Of a stretch of 64,000 nt of DNA, positions 50,363-58,330 are shown in pieces. Every line of letters begins with the position of its first letter. Position 1 is the stretch's first letter. Origin of the DNA: Leifsonia sp. ALI-44-B (lineage in GTDB: Bacteria > Actinomycetota > Actinomycetes > Actinomycetales > Microbacteriaceae); contig NZ_MTQL01000005.1 of assembly GCF_001984125.1 (NCBI RefSeq), forward strand, positions 45,467 to 109,466, in the 5' to 3' direction. The notes under the pieces were generated by a model, which worked only from the letters and a program-made list of their open reading frames with translations, did not search any database and was not told the origin of the DNA. The position numbers were made by a program, and so were the translations under genes.

Positions 50363-50605
50363 ATGAATGCGAAGGTCACGGTTTACAGCAAGCCGAACTG
50401 TCAGCAGTGCAAGATGACGTACCTGGGGCTCGAGCGGGCAGGGGTCGAATACGCCGTCGTGGACATCACCGAAAAACCCGAAGCACTCCGCTACATCACC
50501 GAAGATCTCGGATACAGCCAGGCGCCCGTCGTCGTCGACGAACACACCGACGAAAACCACTGGTCCGGGTTCCGCCCCGACAAGATCACCGCACTGGCCA
50601 AGTAG
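50363..50605 (+). CDS. NrdH-type glutaredoxin
   Basis: 80 residues with active site CQQC at 14-17 (NrdH-redoxins have CxxC in this position), VVDITEKPEALRYI, TPVVVD-like APVVVDEHTDENHWSGFRPDKI. It supplies electrons to class Ib ribonucleotide reductase. In a plasmid it would raise dNTP supply on establishment. It heads an operon with a small protein and SSB, behind leader D. Confidence 0.85.
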   Translation: MNAKVTVYSKPNCQQCKMTYLGLERAGVEYAVVDITEKPEALRYITEDLGYSQAPVVVDEHTDENHWSGFRPDKITALAK

Positions 50606-50615
50606 GCGGGGGCTG

Positions 50616-50855
50616 ATGATGAAACGACTCGCAGAAGCCCTAGATCTCGACGCCGCTGCAGACTTCCTCGAAGCTCACGGCCAGGCCGGCGGCCTCACGG
50701 AAGAACAGACCGTCCTCAGCGTCGCTCGTTTGCGCCAGGATGCCGACGAGGCTCGCATGTGGGCAGACCGCCGGGAACGCAAGCGGCTCTGGCGGGCCGA
50801 ATACGGCACCGCTACTCAACGACTCGAAGCTTTCAACAGGGGGAAAACATCATGA
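50616..50855 (+). CDS. Small helical protein between NrdH and SSB
   Basis: 79 residues, helical and charged (LDLDAAADFLEAHGQ, QTVLSVARLRQDADEARMW, RRERKRLWRAEYG). GGGGG lies before the ATG pair; stop overlaps the ssb ATG by 4 nt. Function unknown. Confidence 0.68.
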   Translation: MMKRLAEALDLDAAADFLEAHGQAGGLTEEQTVLSVARLRQDADEARMWADRRERKRLWRAEYGTATQRLEAFNRGKTS

Positions 50856-51439
50856 GCACCAGAACAATCACCGGACGACTCGCCGCCGACCCGGTCGTGC
50901 AGAAAGCCGGACGCATGGACATCACCAAGTTCACCGTCATGGAAAACACCGGACGATACCGCGCGGGGGAGTGGGTCGCAGATGACGCCGCCACCCCCCA
51001 CCACATCGAAGCGAAATTCGAACTCGGCGATGCAGCTGCAGTCCTCCACAAGGGTGACCTCGTGATCGTCGTCGGCTACGAACGCACCAACACCTGGAGC
51101 AAAGACGGCGCAGCCCAGTACAAGCGCGTCATCGAAGCCGACCAGATCGGCACCAGCATCACCAACGAGCGCGCCGGAACCCGGAACACCACCCAGGAAG
51201 CCCCCCACGCCGCCTCAGACGCCGTGGGATGGGAAGTGGCGCCCGTTGGGCAGGCCGCGAACCCCGACGCCCCCAGCAGCGGTTTCGTCGGCTACGGCAA
51301 TGACATCGCAGCCCTTCTCGAGGAAGCTCGACTGGATTTCGCCGAAGCGCAGGCCGGCGGCGATGAACTAGCCGTCAAGAAAGCAATGCGCGCCGTCGTG
51401 GATCTCGAAAAGGCCGAAGAGAACCGGATGCTGCCATAG
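50852..51439 (+). CDS. ssb: Single-stranded DNA-binding protein
   Basis: 195 residues. MSTRTITGRLAADPVVQKAG then KFTVMENTGRYRAGEWVADD and VGYERTNTWSKDG form the OB fold of plasmid-type SSBs (TNTW replacing the chromosomal loop). The C-terminus has no acidic DDDIPF-type tip but ends with a helical extension. It protects the incoming transferred strand. GGGGGAAAACATC precedes the ATG. Confidence 0.85.
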   Translation: MSTRTITGRLAADPVVQKAGRMDITKFTVMENTGRYRAGEWVADDAATPHHIEAKFELGDAAAVLHKGDLVIVVGYERTNTWSKDGAAQYKRVIEADQIGTSITNERAGTRNTTQEAPHAASDAVGWEVAPVGQAANPDAPSSGFVGYGNDIAALLEEARLDFAEAQAGGDELAVKKAMRAVVDLEKAEENRMLP

Positions 51440-51603
51440 GCGGACCTGCTCGAATCGCGCACGCGGCGCCCATGTGTCGCTCTGCGCCAACACTTCCCCC
51501 GGCTGACTCTCTCCCAGCCGGGGGATATCCCTGCAACCCCCAGCGTCATGTCACTCGCTGACGGTACTGTGGGCAAGCCATTACCCCCCAGTGGTGGCAT
51601 TTA

Positions 51604-51634
51604 GAGAGGCCCGGCAACCCCTGCCGGGCCTCTT
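51604..51634 (+). terminator. Intrinsic terminator of the ssb operon
   Basis: GAGAGGCCCGGCA-acccc-TGCCGGGCCTCTT, followed by TCTCTATT. Confidence 0.75.
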
Positions 51635-51777
51635 CTCTATTCCCGGCGCGCAGCGTAGGGTGAGCGCACCCCACGCCTAGCCCGAAACGGTGGCCTCGTA
51701 GCTCTCGGGGGACTACGGGGCCGCTCCTGGAAATCGTCTAATCTGATCACGCATCAGGGTTCTCCGATCGCGATGCA

Positions 51778-51801
51778 GCCCCGCCCCCTCCCGGGCGGGG
51801 C
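51778..51801 (+). terminator. Second hairpin with T-rich tail
   Basis: GCCCCGCCC with GGGCGGGGC, then ATTTCTTTT. It ends any read-through just ahead of the LexA-box operon. The remaining bases of 51440-51858 hold no visible gene. Confidence 0.6.
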
Positions 51802-51822
51802 ATTTCTTTTGCCCGCCACCAA

Positions 51823-51840
51823 TTCGAACGTGTGTTCGAA
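51823..51840 (+). promoter_or_regulatory. LexA (SOS) box
   Basis: TTCGAACGTGTGTTCGAA contains CGAAC-N4-GTTCG, the perfect actinobacterial LexA operator. It is 18 nt upstream of the ATG at 51859, so the downstream three-gene unit is probably induced by DNA damage. Confidence 0.82.
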
Positions 51841-51858
51841 CCGGGTTACTCTGAGGCG

Positions 51859-52163
51859 ATGGGATCGAACCGACGCTACGCAGAGCACTACGACAAGCTC
51901 ATGGAACGCCGCATCACCGAGGTCCTAATCCGCCCGAAACCCGTCACCCTGACAGACGCCGAGCTTGACACCGACAACGACCCCGTCGTCACGCCGAAAG
52001 AGCCCATGAGTGTTCGCGCGTGGACCCGCTACCGGAAACATCCGCGCGTATCGAGGGCCGCGCGATCGCGTGGACCAGCCGCGCCGTGCACATCGAATGG
52101 ACCGACACTCAGGGCGCCACGCAGCGGGCGTGGGTGTGGTTATCCGCCGTCGACAAGATCTAG
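51859..52163 (+). pseudogene. LexA-box gene, frameshifted copy of the 13236 protein
   Basis: MGSNRRYAEHYDKLMERRITEV matches 13236 to residue about 57, where CCC in the other copy's position corresponds to CC (near 52031): TAC-CGG instead of TAC-CCG. Reading with the missing C gives YPETSARIEGRAIAWTSRAV, 33 further matching codons and a stop TAG at 52161-52163. A single-base deletion therefore breaks it, or the base was missed in sequencing. The gene heads an SOS operon. Confidence 0.75.
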
Positions 52164-52172
52164 GAACACGAG

Positions 52173-52337
52173 ATGCAATACGAACTCGCCCACCGACCCC
52201 GCATCGACCAGCCGGGGGAGCGGATCACCGTCAACGCGGCCGCGAGCGGCGCCGCGGTCACAGCTGCTCGAGCACAGATCCCGAAGGGCAACGTTCTGCT
52301 CTACGTGCGCGATCTAAGCACCGATCTGGGAGGCTAG
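52173..52337 (+). CDS. Small protein, 54 residues
   Basis: MQYELAHRPRIDQPGERITV, then NAAASGAAVTAARAQIPKGN and VLLYVRDLSTDLGG. AGGAACACGAG precedes the ATG, 10 nt past the stop of the LexA-box gene. The protein-like composition and tight spacing support coding, though it is too short for many gene callers. Unknown function. Confidence 0.55.
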   Translation: MQYELAHRPRIDQPGERITVNAAASGAAVTAARAQIPKGNVLLYVRDLSTDLGG

Positions 52338-52342
52338 CCGGC

Positions 52343-52639
52343 ATGAGTGGCCTACTGCCCACAGAGAACGAACTCGACGTTGGAGAGCGTTACCTGCTCG
52401 CACCGATGGGGGTCGACGGGTTTGTGCTTCGCGCCGATGTCGACCGGTGGGAAGTGCACTTTGAGATCAGCGATGAACGCCGCACCTGGGTGCAGCGCGG
52501 ACGCCCGGGCCGGTGGGAGGTGTGGTCAGCTGTCGCCGTTCCGCCAATGATCGTTGAGCAGTTCCAAACTGCGATACTCGCCGCGGTGAAACGCATCCCG
52601 GAACGCCACGAACTGCGGCGCCGGTTCGAAGAAGACTGA
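52343..52639 (+). CDS. Small soluble protein, third gene of the LexA-box unit
   Basis: 98 residues. LDVGERYLLAPMGVDGFVLR, VHFEISDERRTWVQRG and a helical end VKRIPERHELRRRFEED. GGGAGG lies 9 nt before the ATG. A fragment matching the last 17 residues occurs at 60194-60268. Role unknown. Confidence 0.6.
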   Translation: MSGLLPTENELDVGERYLLAPMGVDGFVLRADVDRWEVHFEISDERRTWVQRGRPGRWEVWSAVAVPPMIVEQFQTAILAAVKRIPERHELRRRFEED

Positions 52640-52667
52640 CGACCTGAAGTCTTCGAGCTGTCCCAAA

Positions 52668-52690
52668 CGAGCACCCCGCTAACGGGCTCG
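52668..52690 (+). terminator. Hairpin after the LexA-box unit
   Basis: CGAGC-ac-CCCG-ctaa-CGGG-CTCG, with a GAAGACT / AGTCTTC hairpin just before it (52630-52653). Confidence 0.5.
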
Positions 52691-52816
52691 CCTCTCATTT
52701 CTCCTTCGTGCACGCTGCATAGGCCGATGCGGTGGGCGCGGTCAGCGCAATACCTATCGCAGGCGTTCTCCAAACGGGGCGGCTTTCCTATCCCCTTCGG
52801 AGCTCCGCGTGTTCCT

Positions 52817-53164
52817 TCAAATGTCGTCGCCGTATTGCACCGGCTCAACGGTGTCGGGGTAAACCGCCCGCGTTGTACGTGATCCGTTTTGAATCCTCGC
52901 GCGAATATCTTTCAGCGCGGCGGCCACGGCTTCGTCATTTTCAAGGTTGTCGTCGGGACTCACGTCAGAGGGAACAGCAACCAGTTCGCTCGACGCATCA
53001 AGTGTCATCGTCGCCTCAACCCGCTTGCCCGTCTCCGTGTAAGCCGGAACAACAACCGCTTCGGAATGAGTGTCACGATTTATCGAGGTCACAAGCTCAA
53101 CCAGCGCAGCAGCAATGGCGTCCGTGGTCACAAAGGTCTTCGTCGCATACGTGATCTCTTGCAT
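52817..53164 (-). CDS. Hypothetical protein
   Basis: 115 residues, acidic, N-terminal VTTDAIAAALVELVTSINRD helix and AVVVPAYTETGKRVEATMTL strands, with a C-terminal DNLENDEAVAAALKDIRARI helix. Monocistronic. It is not like its neighbours and not recognised. Confidence 0.55.
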   Translation of the reverse strand: MQEITYATKTFVTTDAIAAALVELVTSINRDTHSEAVVVPAYTETGKRVEATMTLDASSELVAVPSDVSPDDNLENDEAVAAALKDIRARIQNGSRTTRAVYPDTVEPVQYGDDI

Positions 53165-53775
53165 AATTCAACTCTCTCGATGCTCTTAACCCCAGGCAAT
53201 GGGGTTGTCTACCGAAACCGCTCCGACTACAGCTAAGGCGGATACGCGTAACGCTTCAGATTGATCCCTGTGCAACACATCATGTGACGTGCTGTACATA
53301 AAAACGGCCAGCCGCGGATGTATCGGTTCTTGGACGACGTGCAACCCTGTCGAGGAGCTCGCACTGGCGGAGAGCGCTTCCCGCCAATGTAACCCCCCGC
53401 TCCGCGCCCGAAAGCGGAACTGGAGTCGCAACTCGACGTCGGATACACGTCGAATCACTCGCTTTTAGTCCTGTAACGCGTGGCCGCGCTACCCCGAGCT
53501 GGCACCATTCGTCGGCCGCTAGCTAATATCCAGAAAACGTGCTTCCCACAAAAACGCCGAGAGCGGGACCCCACTCGCTCATCTACTTCAGCGTTTCGGC
53601 ACAGCGGGCTCTGATCGGAAACTGAAGCGATCATAAGTGCCCGGGATGATACTGCTGGCGATGACGTCTGTCAGCTGGGTTACTGAATATCTCAGCCAGA
53701 CCTAGCGTGATTGAAGCCGGACAGCGGAGTTAGGAATGTCCCGTTCGGCACACACCACTGAATGGAAGGTTTCGC
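53165..53775. other. Intergenic region, border between plasmid-type and Mn-catalase block
   Basis: About 610 nt. A leftward open frame (53186-53458) has arginine-rich composition and no ribosome site. I see no convincing gene, RNA or repeat. Confidence 0.4.
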
Positions 53776-54654
53776 ATGTTTTTTCACCGTCAAGAACTGC
53801 AACACAGCGCCACCCCCGATAAGCCAGACGCGCTTTTCGCCCGCAAACTCCAGGAGGTGCTGGGAGGTCAGTACGGTGAAATCACCGTCGCGATGCAGTA
53901 CGGCTTCCAGGCGTGGAACTCGCACATCCCCGGAAAGTACCGCGACCTGCTTTACGGCATCGGCGCCGAGGAAATGGGCCACGTCGAGATGCTCGCCATC
54001 ATGATCGCTCAGCTGCTCGAGAAGGCCCCCGCCGAGGAAACCGAGCGCGCCGTCAAGAACGACCCGACGCTCGCGGCCGTCATCGGCGGAACCGATGTGC
54101 AGCACGCCATCGTCGCCGGCGCGGGTGCTCGCCCGGTGGACAGCAACGGCAACCCGTGGCAGGGCAGCTACATCACGGCATCCGGCAATATGCTCGCCGA
54201 CTTCACGGCCAACGCCAACGCCGAGATGCAGGGCCGCCTGCAGGTCGCGCGCCTCTACAACATGACCGACGACTCGGGTGTGAAGAGCCTGCTGTCGTTC
54301 CTGCTGGCCCGCGACACGATGCACCAGAACCAGTGGATCACGGCCGCGAAGGAGCTCGAGACCGATGGCCTCGAAATGCTGCCCGTGCCGAACAAGTTCC
54401 CCATCGACAAGGAGGAGCGCGACGTGTCCTACCAGTACCTCAACTTCTCGGACGGCCAGGCCGCCAAGGAAGGCTCCTGGGCTTCGGGCCCCACGCCCGA
54501 CGGCCACGGCGAGTTCACCTACCACGACGGCCCCACGTCGAGCGTGCCCATGCCGCCGCCCACCACGCCGGACCCGACGCTCTACGGCACCATGCCCGAC
54601 CCGGGCGGGCTCCACTCGAAGGCCAAGACGGCCGTCAAGGACGCCCTCCAGTAA
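53776..54654 (+). CDS. Manganese catalase
   Basis: 292 residues, the usual family length. Di-manganese ligands are in place: E35, E66 and H69 (AEEMGHVEML), E150 (ANAEMQ) and H183 (RDTMHQNQW). It splits hydrogen peroxide without haem. GAAGG precedes the ATG. A terminator follows; the gene stands alone. Confidence 0.93.
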   Translation: MFFHRQELQHSATPDKPDALFARKLQEVLGGQYGEITVAMQYGFQAWNSHIPGKYRDLLYGIGAEEMGHVEMLAIMIAQLLEKAPAEETERAVKNDPTLAAVIGGTDVQHAIVAGAGARPVDSNGNPWQGSYITASGNMLADFTANANAEMQGRLQVARLYNMTDDSGVKSLLSFLLARDTMHQNQWITAAKELETDGLEMLPVPNKFPIDKEERDVSYQYLNFSDGQAAKEGSWASGPTPDGHGEFTYHDGPTSSVPMPPPTTPDPTLYGTMPDPGGLHSKAKTAVKDALQ

Positions 54655-54712
54655 GTCGCCACACACGGAAATACGACCCGCCGTACCCTGCGGTTACGTG
54701 ACAGGGTATGGA

Positions 54713-54748
54713 AAAGGCCGCCGGACTCTCTCGGGTCCGGCGGCCTTT
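54713..54748 (+). terminator. Intrinsic terminator of the Mn catalase gene
   Basis: AAAGGCCGCCGGAC with GTCCGGCGGCCTTT, 14 bp, then GTTTA. Confidence 0.85.
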
Positions 54749-54815
54749 GTTTACGTCGATCGTTATGCGGAGGAGTACTTAGCGGTCGTGGTTCTCGTGA
54801 CCGCGTGGTCCAGCC

Positions 54816-55118
54816 TTAGCGTTCCGGTTCCGGGACCGGAACCATGGTCCCGGTCGCATTCGCGGACGCGAGCAACTGCTCAACCCACTGCTTATTCAAA
54901 TTCATCTGGGCCCGAGGAGAAGAAAACTCAAACCAAAGAGGGATTGCTGCATCCATCCACAAAGTCGATCGACCACTACCGTCGACGGCATCCCGATTCC
55001 ACGACAACGTGAACGACTCACCTCGACGAAGCTTCGTTATGATTGCCAGCTTCATATGCGTGAGCAACCTGTCGTCAAAAGGAAACTCTTGGTTCAACCC
55101 ATAACGCAAAACGCCCAC
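54816..55118 (-). CDS. DUF7882-type small protein, copy 1
   Basis: 100 residues. VGVLRYGLNQEFPFDDRLLT, HMKLAIITKLRRGESFTLSW and STLWMDAAIPL are shared with copies at 60673 and 61528. The GTG at 55118 is chosen because it aligns with the ATG of copy 2 (GTGGGCGTT versus ATGGGCGTT) with the same AGGGATGTGTG in front. Members are known from Microbacteriaceae; function unknown. Confidence 0.72.
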   Translation of the reverse strand: MGVLRYGLNQEFPFDDRLLTHMKLAIITKLRRGESFTLSWNRDAVDGSGRSTLWMDAAIPLWFEFSSPRAQMNLNKQWVEQLLASANATGTMVPVPEPER

Positions 55119-55302
55119 CACACACATCCCTGCTTCAAGAATCGAGTGCGCACAAAACCGGCCGTCAAAAGCACCAGCGGTCGCGTCACATTTCAGCCAA
55201 TTCTAACGGTGTGCGCGCCGAATGTTCAGGGATATAGACCGCTGCGACGCGGCATAGGCTGAACATCCGGAGCATGAGTGCTCTCCTGGATCGGCAGCCT
55301 GA

Positions 55303-55353
55303 CCGAAAAGAGGGTGCCGCCACATGTGCTGTGGCGGCACCCTCTTTTCGGTG
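55303..55353. terminator. Very strong bidirectional terminator
   Basis: A 23-bp stem: ACCGAAAAGAGGGTGCCGCC-ACA with its complement, loop TGTGC, A- and T-rich at the ends. Lies between the DUF7882 and DUF3618 genes. Confidence 0.85.
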
Positions 55354-55374
55354 TGAGAAGTTACATCACCAGTG

Positions 55375-55995
55375 TTACGGCTTCGCCTGGTCCTGCACCG
55401 CGCCGCGAGCGTCCTGAGCGCTGCTCTTGACGTTCTCGGCTTCGTCGGTCGCCGTGCCCTTCACGTTCTGAGCGGCCTCCTGGGCGGTCTCCTGAACGGC
55501 GTGCGCGGCCTCCTGGGCCGGCTCCTTGAGGTCCTCGGCGATGCCCTTGGCGACGTCCTGGACTTCCTGCAGGGCGGGCGCTGCGGCGTCCTTTGCCTGC
55601 GAGGCCAGTTCTTTCTCCTTGTCGCTGGCGGGGATGAGGGATGCGGCGAGCAACCCCACACCGAAGGCGATCAGTCCGACGGCCAAGGGGTTGCCTTCGG
55701 CCTTGTGGACGGCCTTGTGCGAGGCGTCGGACAGGCTGCTGCCGGCACCCGACACCGAGCCGACGGCGGAGTCCTTGGCACCGAGGACCGAGTCGCGGGC
55801 GTCGGTGGCGACACCGAACACGCGGTCCTTCACGCCATCCACGCGGCCGCGCAGCTTCTCCTTCTCGCGGTCGACGATCTTCGAGGGGGTGACCTTGTCG
55901 GCGAGGGCGTCGACGTCGCTCCCCAGTTCGGAACGGGTGCGCTCGATGTTGGCCCGAATCTGGTCGGGATCAGAGGCGTCGTAGTGCATGCTCAT
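55375..55995 (-). CDS. DUF3618-family protein
   Basis: 206 residues. N-terminal DPDQIRANIERTRSELGSDV is the DUF3618 signature; a single hydrophobic helix lies at about 104-122 (PLAVGLIAFGVGLLAASLIP), and the C-terminal 80 residues are helical Ala/Glu/Gln repeats (QEAAHAVQETAQEAAQNVKG). It overlaps the holin-like gene by 4 nt in an operon with envelope-stress type proteins. Confidence 0.82.
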   Translation of the reverse strand: MSMHYDASDPDQIRANIERTRSELGSDVDALADKVTPSKIVDREKEKLRGRVDGVKDRVFGVATDARDSVLGAKDSAVGSVSGAGSSLSDASHKAVHKAEGNPLAVGLIAFGVGLLAASLIPASDKEKELASQAKDAAAPALQEVQDVAKGIAEDLKEPAQEAAHAVQETAQEAAQNVKGTATDEAENVKSSAQDARGAVQDQAKP

Positions 55996-56411
55996 CGGTT
56001 TTCCTCATTCTTCTTCAGGGTGTCCGGAATCTTCTTCAGCGAGTCGGCGGTCTGCGGCATGCCCTGCACATCCTTGAGCTTCTTGCGGCCCTGGAGGTAG
56101 AGGATGCCCGCGATGATCGCCCAGATGAGGGCGACGACCACGGCAGACCATCCGTTGTCGATCAGGTGACCGAGGCCCCACCACAGTGCGATGGAGAGGA
56201 AGAGCACGGCCATGAGTCCTGCGTAGCCGGCGCCTCCGAGCAGTCCAGCGCCCTTGCCGGCACGCGTCGCGGACTGCTTCAGTTCGGCCTTGGCGAGGTC
56301 GACTTCCTGGCGCATGAGCGCCGAGATGTCGCGCGACACCTCACCGAGCAGATCGCCGAGCGAGGTGTTCGCCGCTTTCTCTTCCGAGGGGGTGTGCTGC
56401 GGATCCGTCAT
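55992..56411 (-). CDS. Phage holin-superfamily (DUF1469-type) membrane protein
   Basis: 139 residues: N-terminal amphipathic LGDLLGEVSRDISALMRQEV helix, two transmembrane helices (about 60-78 and 90-107), charged tail. This layout is typical of actinobacterial envelope-stress operons with DUF3618. Starts 4 nt inside the next gene's stop. Confidence 0.8.
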   Translation of the reverse strand: MTDPQHTPSEEKAANTSLGDLLGEVSRDISALMRQEVDLAKAELKQSATRAGKGAGLLGGAGYAGLMAVLFLSIALWWGLGHLIDNGWSAVVVALIWAIIAGILYLQGRKKLKDVQGMPQTADSLKKIPDTLKKNEENR

Positions 56412-57202
56412 AGCCGGCGCCCGTCGTCGATGGTCGGGTCGTAGGCGGGCGCCGAGACGGGCGGGAAGTCGCCGTCGAGCGTGGGCGTGCCGTCGGTGTA
56501 GGCGGGGGATGCCTCGCCGTAGACGTCGTCGGGCGACGCGGGAACGGGCGGCACCGGGGGAACCGGCGTCACGGGCACGGCCGGAGCGGCGTGCGCGGGG
56601 GCGCTCGTCGAGGCGCCCGGTGTGCCGGTGGTGCTCGACGCACTCGACGCCGCGGCCTCCTTCTCGTCCTTCGCTTCGCTCGTCAGGCTGCGCACGAGGC
56701 GACCGGCCACGAGGCCCGCGACGGCCGAGACGGCGATGAAGGTGCCGGGCTTGCGGCGGGCGTAGTTCTTCACCTCGGTGAGCAGCGAACCCGGGTCGCG
56801 CTCGTCGAGCCAGGAGGCGATGCCGCTGGTGCGCGAGGCCACCTGCGAGACGAGGTCCGTGGCGACACCGGGCTGATCGGATGCCTGAGCCATGCGGTTC
56901 AGCTCATCGCCGATGCTGCGCAGCCCCTCGGCGACGCGGCCCTGCTGCACGCCGGCCTGCTCGTGCAGCTGGGTGCGGGCCTCCTCGTAGAGCGCCTGCG
57001 CCTGCTTCTTGGTCTCACCCGCGACCTTGGATGCTTCGTCCTTGGCCGTTCCGGCCACGTTCTTGGCGGAGTCGGCCGCGTCGTGTCCGACCTGGCTCGC
57101 CTGTTCCTTCGCGGCACCGGCTACGTCTTTGGCCGTGTCGGCGACGCCGCTCGTGGAGTTCTGGTCCTCCGGCGGATTCGTCGGAGTGTAAACGTCGGTC
57201 AT
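56408..57202 (-). CDS. Alanine-rich hydrophilin-like protein with C-terminal membrane helix
   Basis: 264 residues. The N-terminus has KDVAG-A-KEQ-, KNVAGTAKDEASKVAGETKK repeats like late-embryogenesis-abundant (11-residue) proteins, a helical middle, a membrane helix (about 151-168) and a Pro/Ala-rich tail. GGAAGGATAACC precedes the ATG at 57202. It is the first gene of the DUF3618 operon, so desiccation or osmotic protection of the envelope is the likely job. Confidence 0.75.
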   Translation of the reverse strand: MTDVYTPTNPPEDQNSTSGVADTAKDVAGAAKEQASQVGHDAADSAKNVAGTAKDEASKVAGETKKQAQALYEEARTQLHEQAGVQQGRVAEGLRSIGDELNRMAQASDQPGVATDLVSQVASRTSGIASWLDERDPGSLLTEVKNYARRKPGTFIAVSAVAGLVAGRLVRSLTSEAKDEKEAAASSASSTTGTPGASTSAPAHAAPAVPVTPVPPVPPVPASPDDVYGEASPAYTDGTPTLDGDFPPVSAPAYDPTIDDGRRL

Positions 57203-57487
57203 GGTTATCCTTCCGTGACGTCTGATGCATGGCCCCCGACTGGGGGTCGAGGGCAACGTGTGATGACGATTCTGGAAGGTGCCGGCCATGTCTCACAATC
57301 CCCTTATAGCGGCAGTGATTTCCCCATATCATCCGGCCTTCAAACCGGCGCATAGCCCTATCATCTGCTTGCTATCAGACCAGCGTGGAACGCCCGACCA
57401 GGGTGAGTATCCAGCGCGCGGCGGGGCATCTACGCCTACTCATATCCTCACGAGAAAGAACCGAGAAAGCCTCAAAATGACTTCCCG
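57203..57487. other. Promoter region of the stress operon
   Basis: The 285 nt upstream of 57202 must hold the promoter; no clear -10/-35 is singled out. CATCATCCGGCC and TATCA stretches are present. Confidence 0.3.
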
Positions 57488-58095
57488 CTATCCGGCTACG
57501 GTTCGAAAGTGATCAATGTCAAGAGGTGTCCTGCATGCCGCGACGCCCCGACCTGGTACCAGTAGGGTTGTCCTGTTTCGCCGGTAAACGCACAACACCC
57601 GGGCGGCATCTACGCAGCTGCTCGCCCAACGAAATCGGCCGACCAATGTCGACGCATTATGAATGCGCATGAGCAGTAGGAAAAGCGCGAAACCAGCCGC
57701 TCCACCGACCACGTTGAAAATGAAATCGTCGACGTCGGCAATATGGCCTCCGCCGGCAAACCGCTGCGCCGCCAGCTGCCCGGATTCGATCGCAAGGCTC
57801 ACGCCGGCGGTATTGATCCGCACCATTCGCAATGACGGTTGGGCGAGCAACAAAGGGATCAGCAAGCCGAGTGGCAGGAAAACCGCGATATTCGTCAGCG
57901 CATCCCCGACCTCGTCGTCGACGAAGGGGATGAGCGCGAGGGCAGGGGTTCAAGCTCGCCACCGCGGGGTGCGTCAACGAAGACCGGGAAGATGTTCGCC
58001 ACAATTCCAGCCGCATAAACCGAGAGAGCAGCGGCGACAGCCCCCCCGCGGGCTGAGATGAAGCGGCTCGCTCGGAGCCAAATCAGCATGCACAC
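57488..58095 (-). pseudogene. VanZ-family membrane protein, frameshifted
   Basis: The 5' frame (58095 to about 57930) gives LIWLRASRFISARGG and a membrane helix (AAALSVYAAGIVANIF). After about 57925 the sense moves to another frame: ALIPFVDDEVGDALTNIAVF, LPLGLLIPLLLAQ and SGQLAAQRFAGGGHIADVDD, the VanZ signature (D-x-x-F-N-x-x-G). A one-base deletion near 57935, in an A run, explains the change. The C-terminal tail past about 57640 is not typical. Confidence 0.65.
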
Positions 58096-58112
58096 GAAGG
58101 CGAATTCCCCAA

Positions 58113-58142
58113 CATGCCCCCGTTCTCATTAACGGGGACATG
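58113..58142. terminator. Hairpin next to the tRNA-like fragment
   Basis: CATG-c-CCCCGTT-ctcatt-AACGGGG-a-CATG. Read leftward it lies a few bases past the tRNA 3' end, as a tRNA terminator would. Confidence 0.45.
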
Positions 58143-58148
58143 CCATAG

Positions 58149-58200
58149 CGGAAGGTGCGGGATTTGAACCCACGATGAGTCGCCTCAACCACGAAAACTT
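58149..58200 (-). tRNA. tRNA-Ser-like 3' fragment, possible attachment-site remnant
   Basis: Leftward strand: GTGGGTTCAAATCCCGC is a T-arm with the invariant TTCAAAT loop; it is followed by ACCTTCC (acceptor arm, 3' half) and discriminator G, as in tRNA-Ser. The matching GGAAGGT 5' acceptor half, a D-arm and a normal anticodon loop are not found upstream within 100 nt. So only the 3' part survives, as expected where an element integrated into a tRNA gene and replaced its 5' part. Confidence 0.45.
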
Positions 58201-58330
58201 GGTTCGCGGACATTAAGCCGGACTCTGTCAACCTCGTCCACAGGCTACGCCCCCGAAGATGTGTGAGCACACAGACTTCTGGTCGCAGCCCAACACAGCA
58301 CGGTGCATCTTGATCTCTCACCTATTCTCG

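Noticed and set aside
53692..54666. 324-residue leftward frame opposite Mn catalase
   Set aside because: Antisense shadow; the catalase has every metal ligand.
57657..58016. 119-residue leftward frame overlapping the VanZ remnant
   Set aside because: Arginine-rich composition and no membrane helix; the VanZ frames have the family signature.
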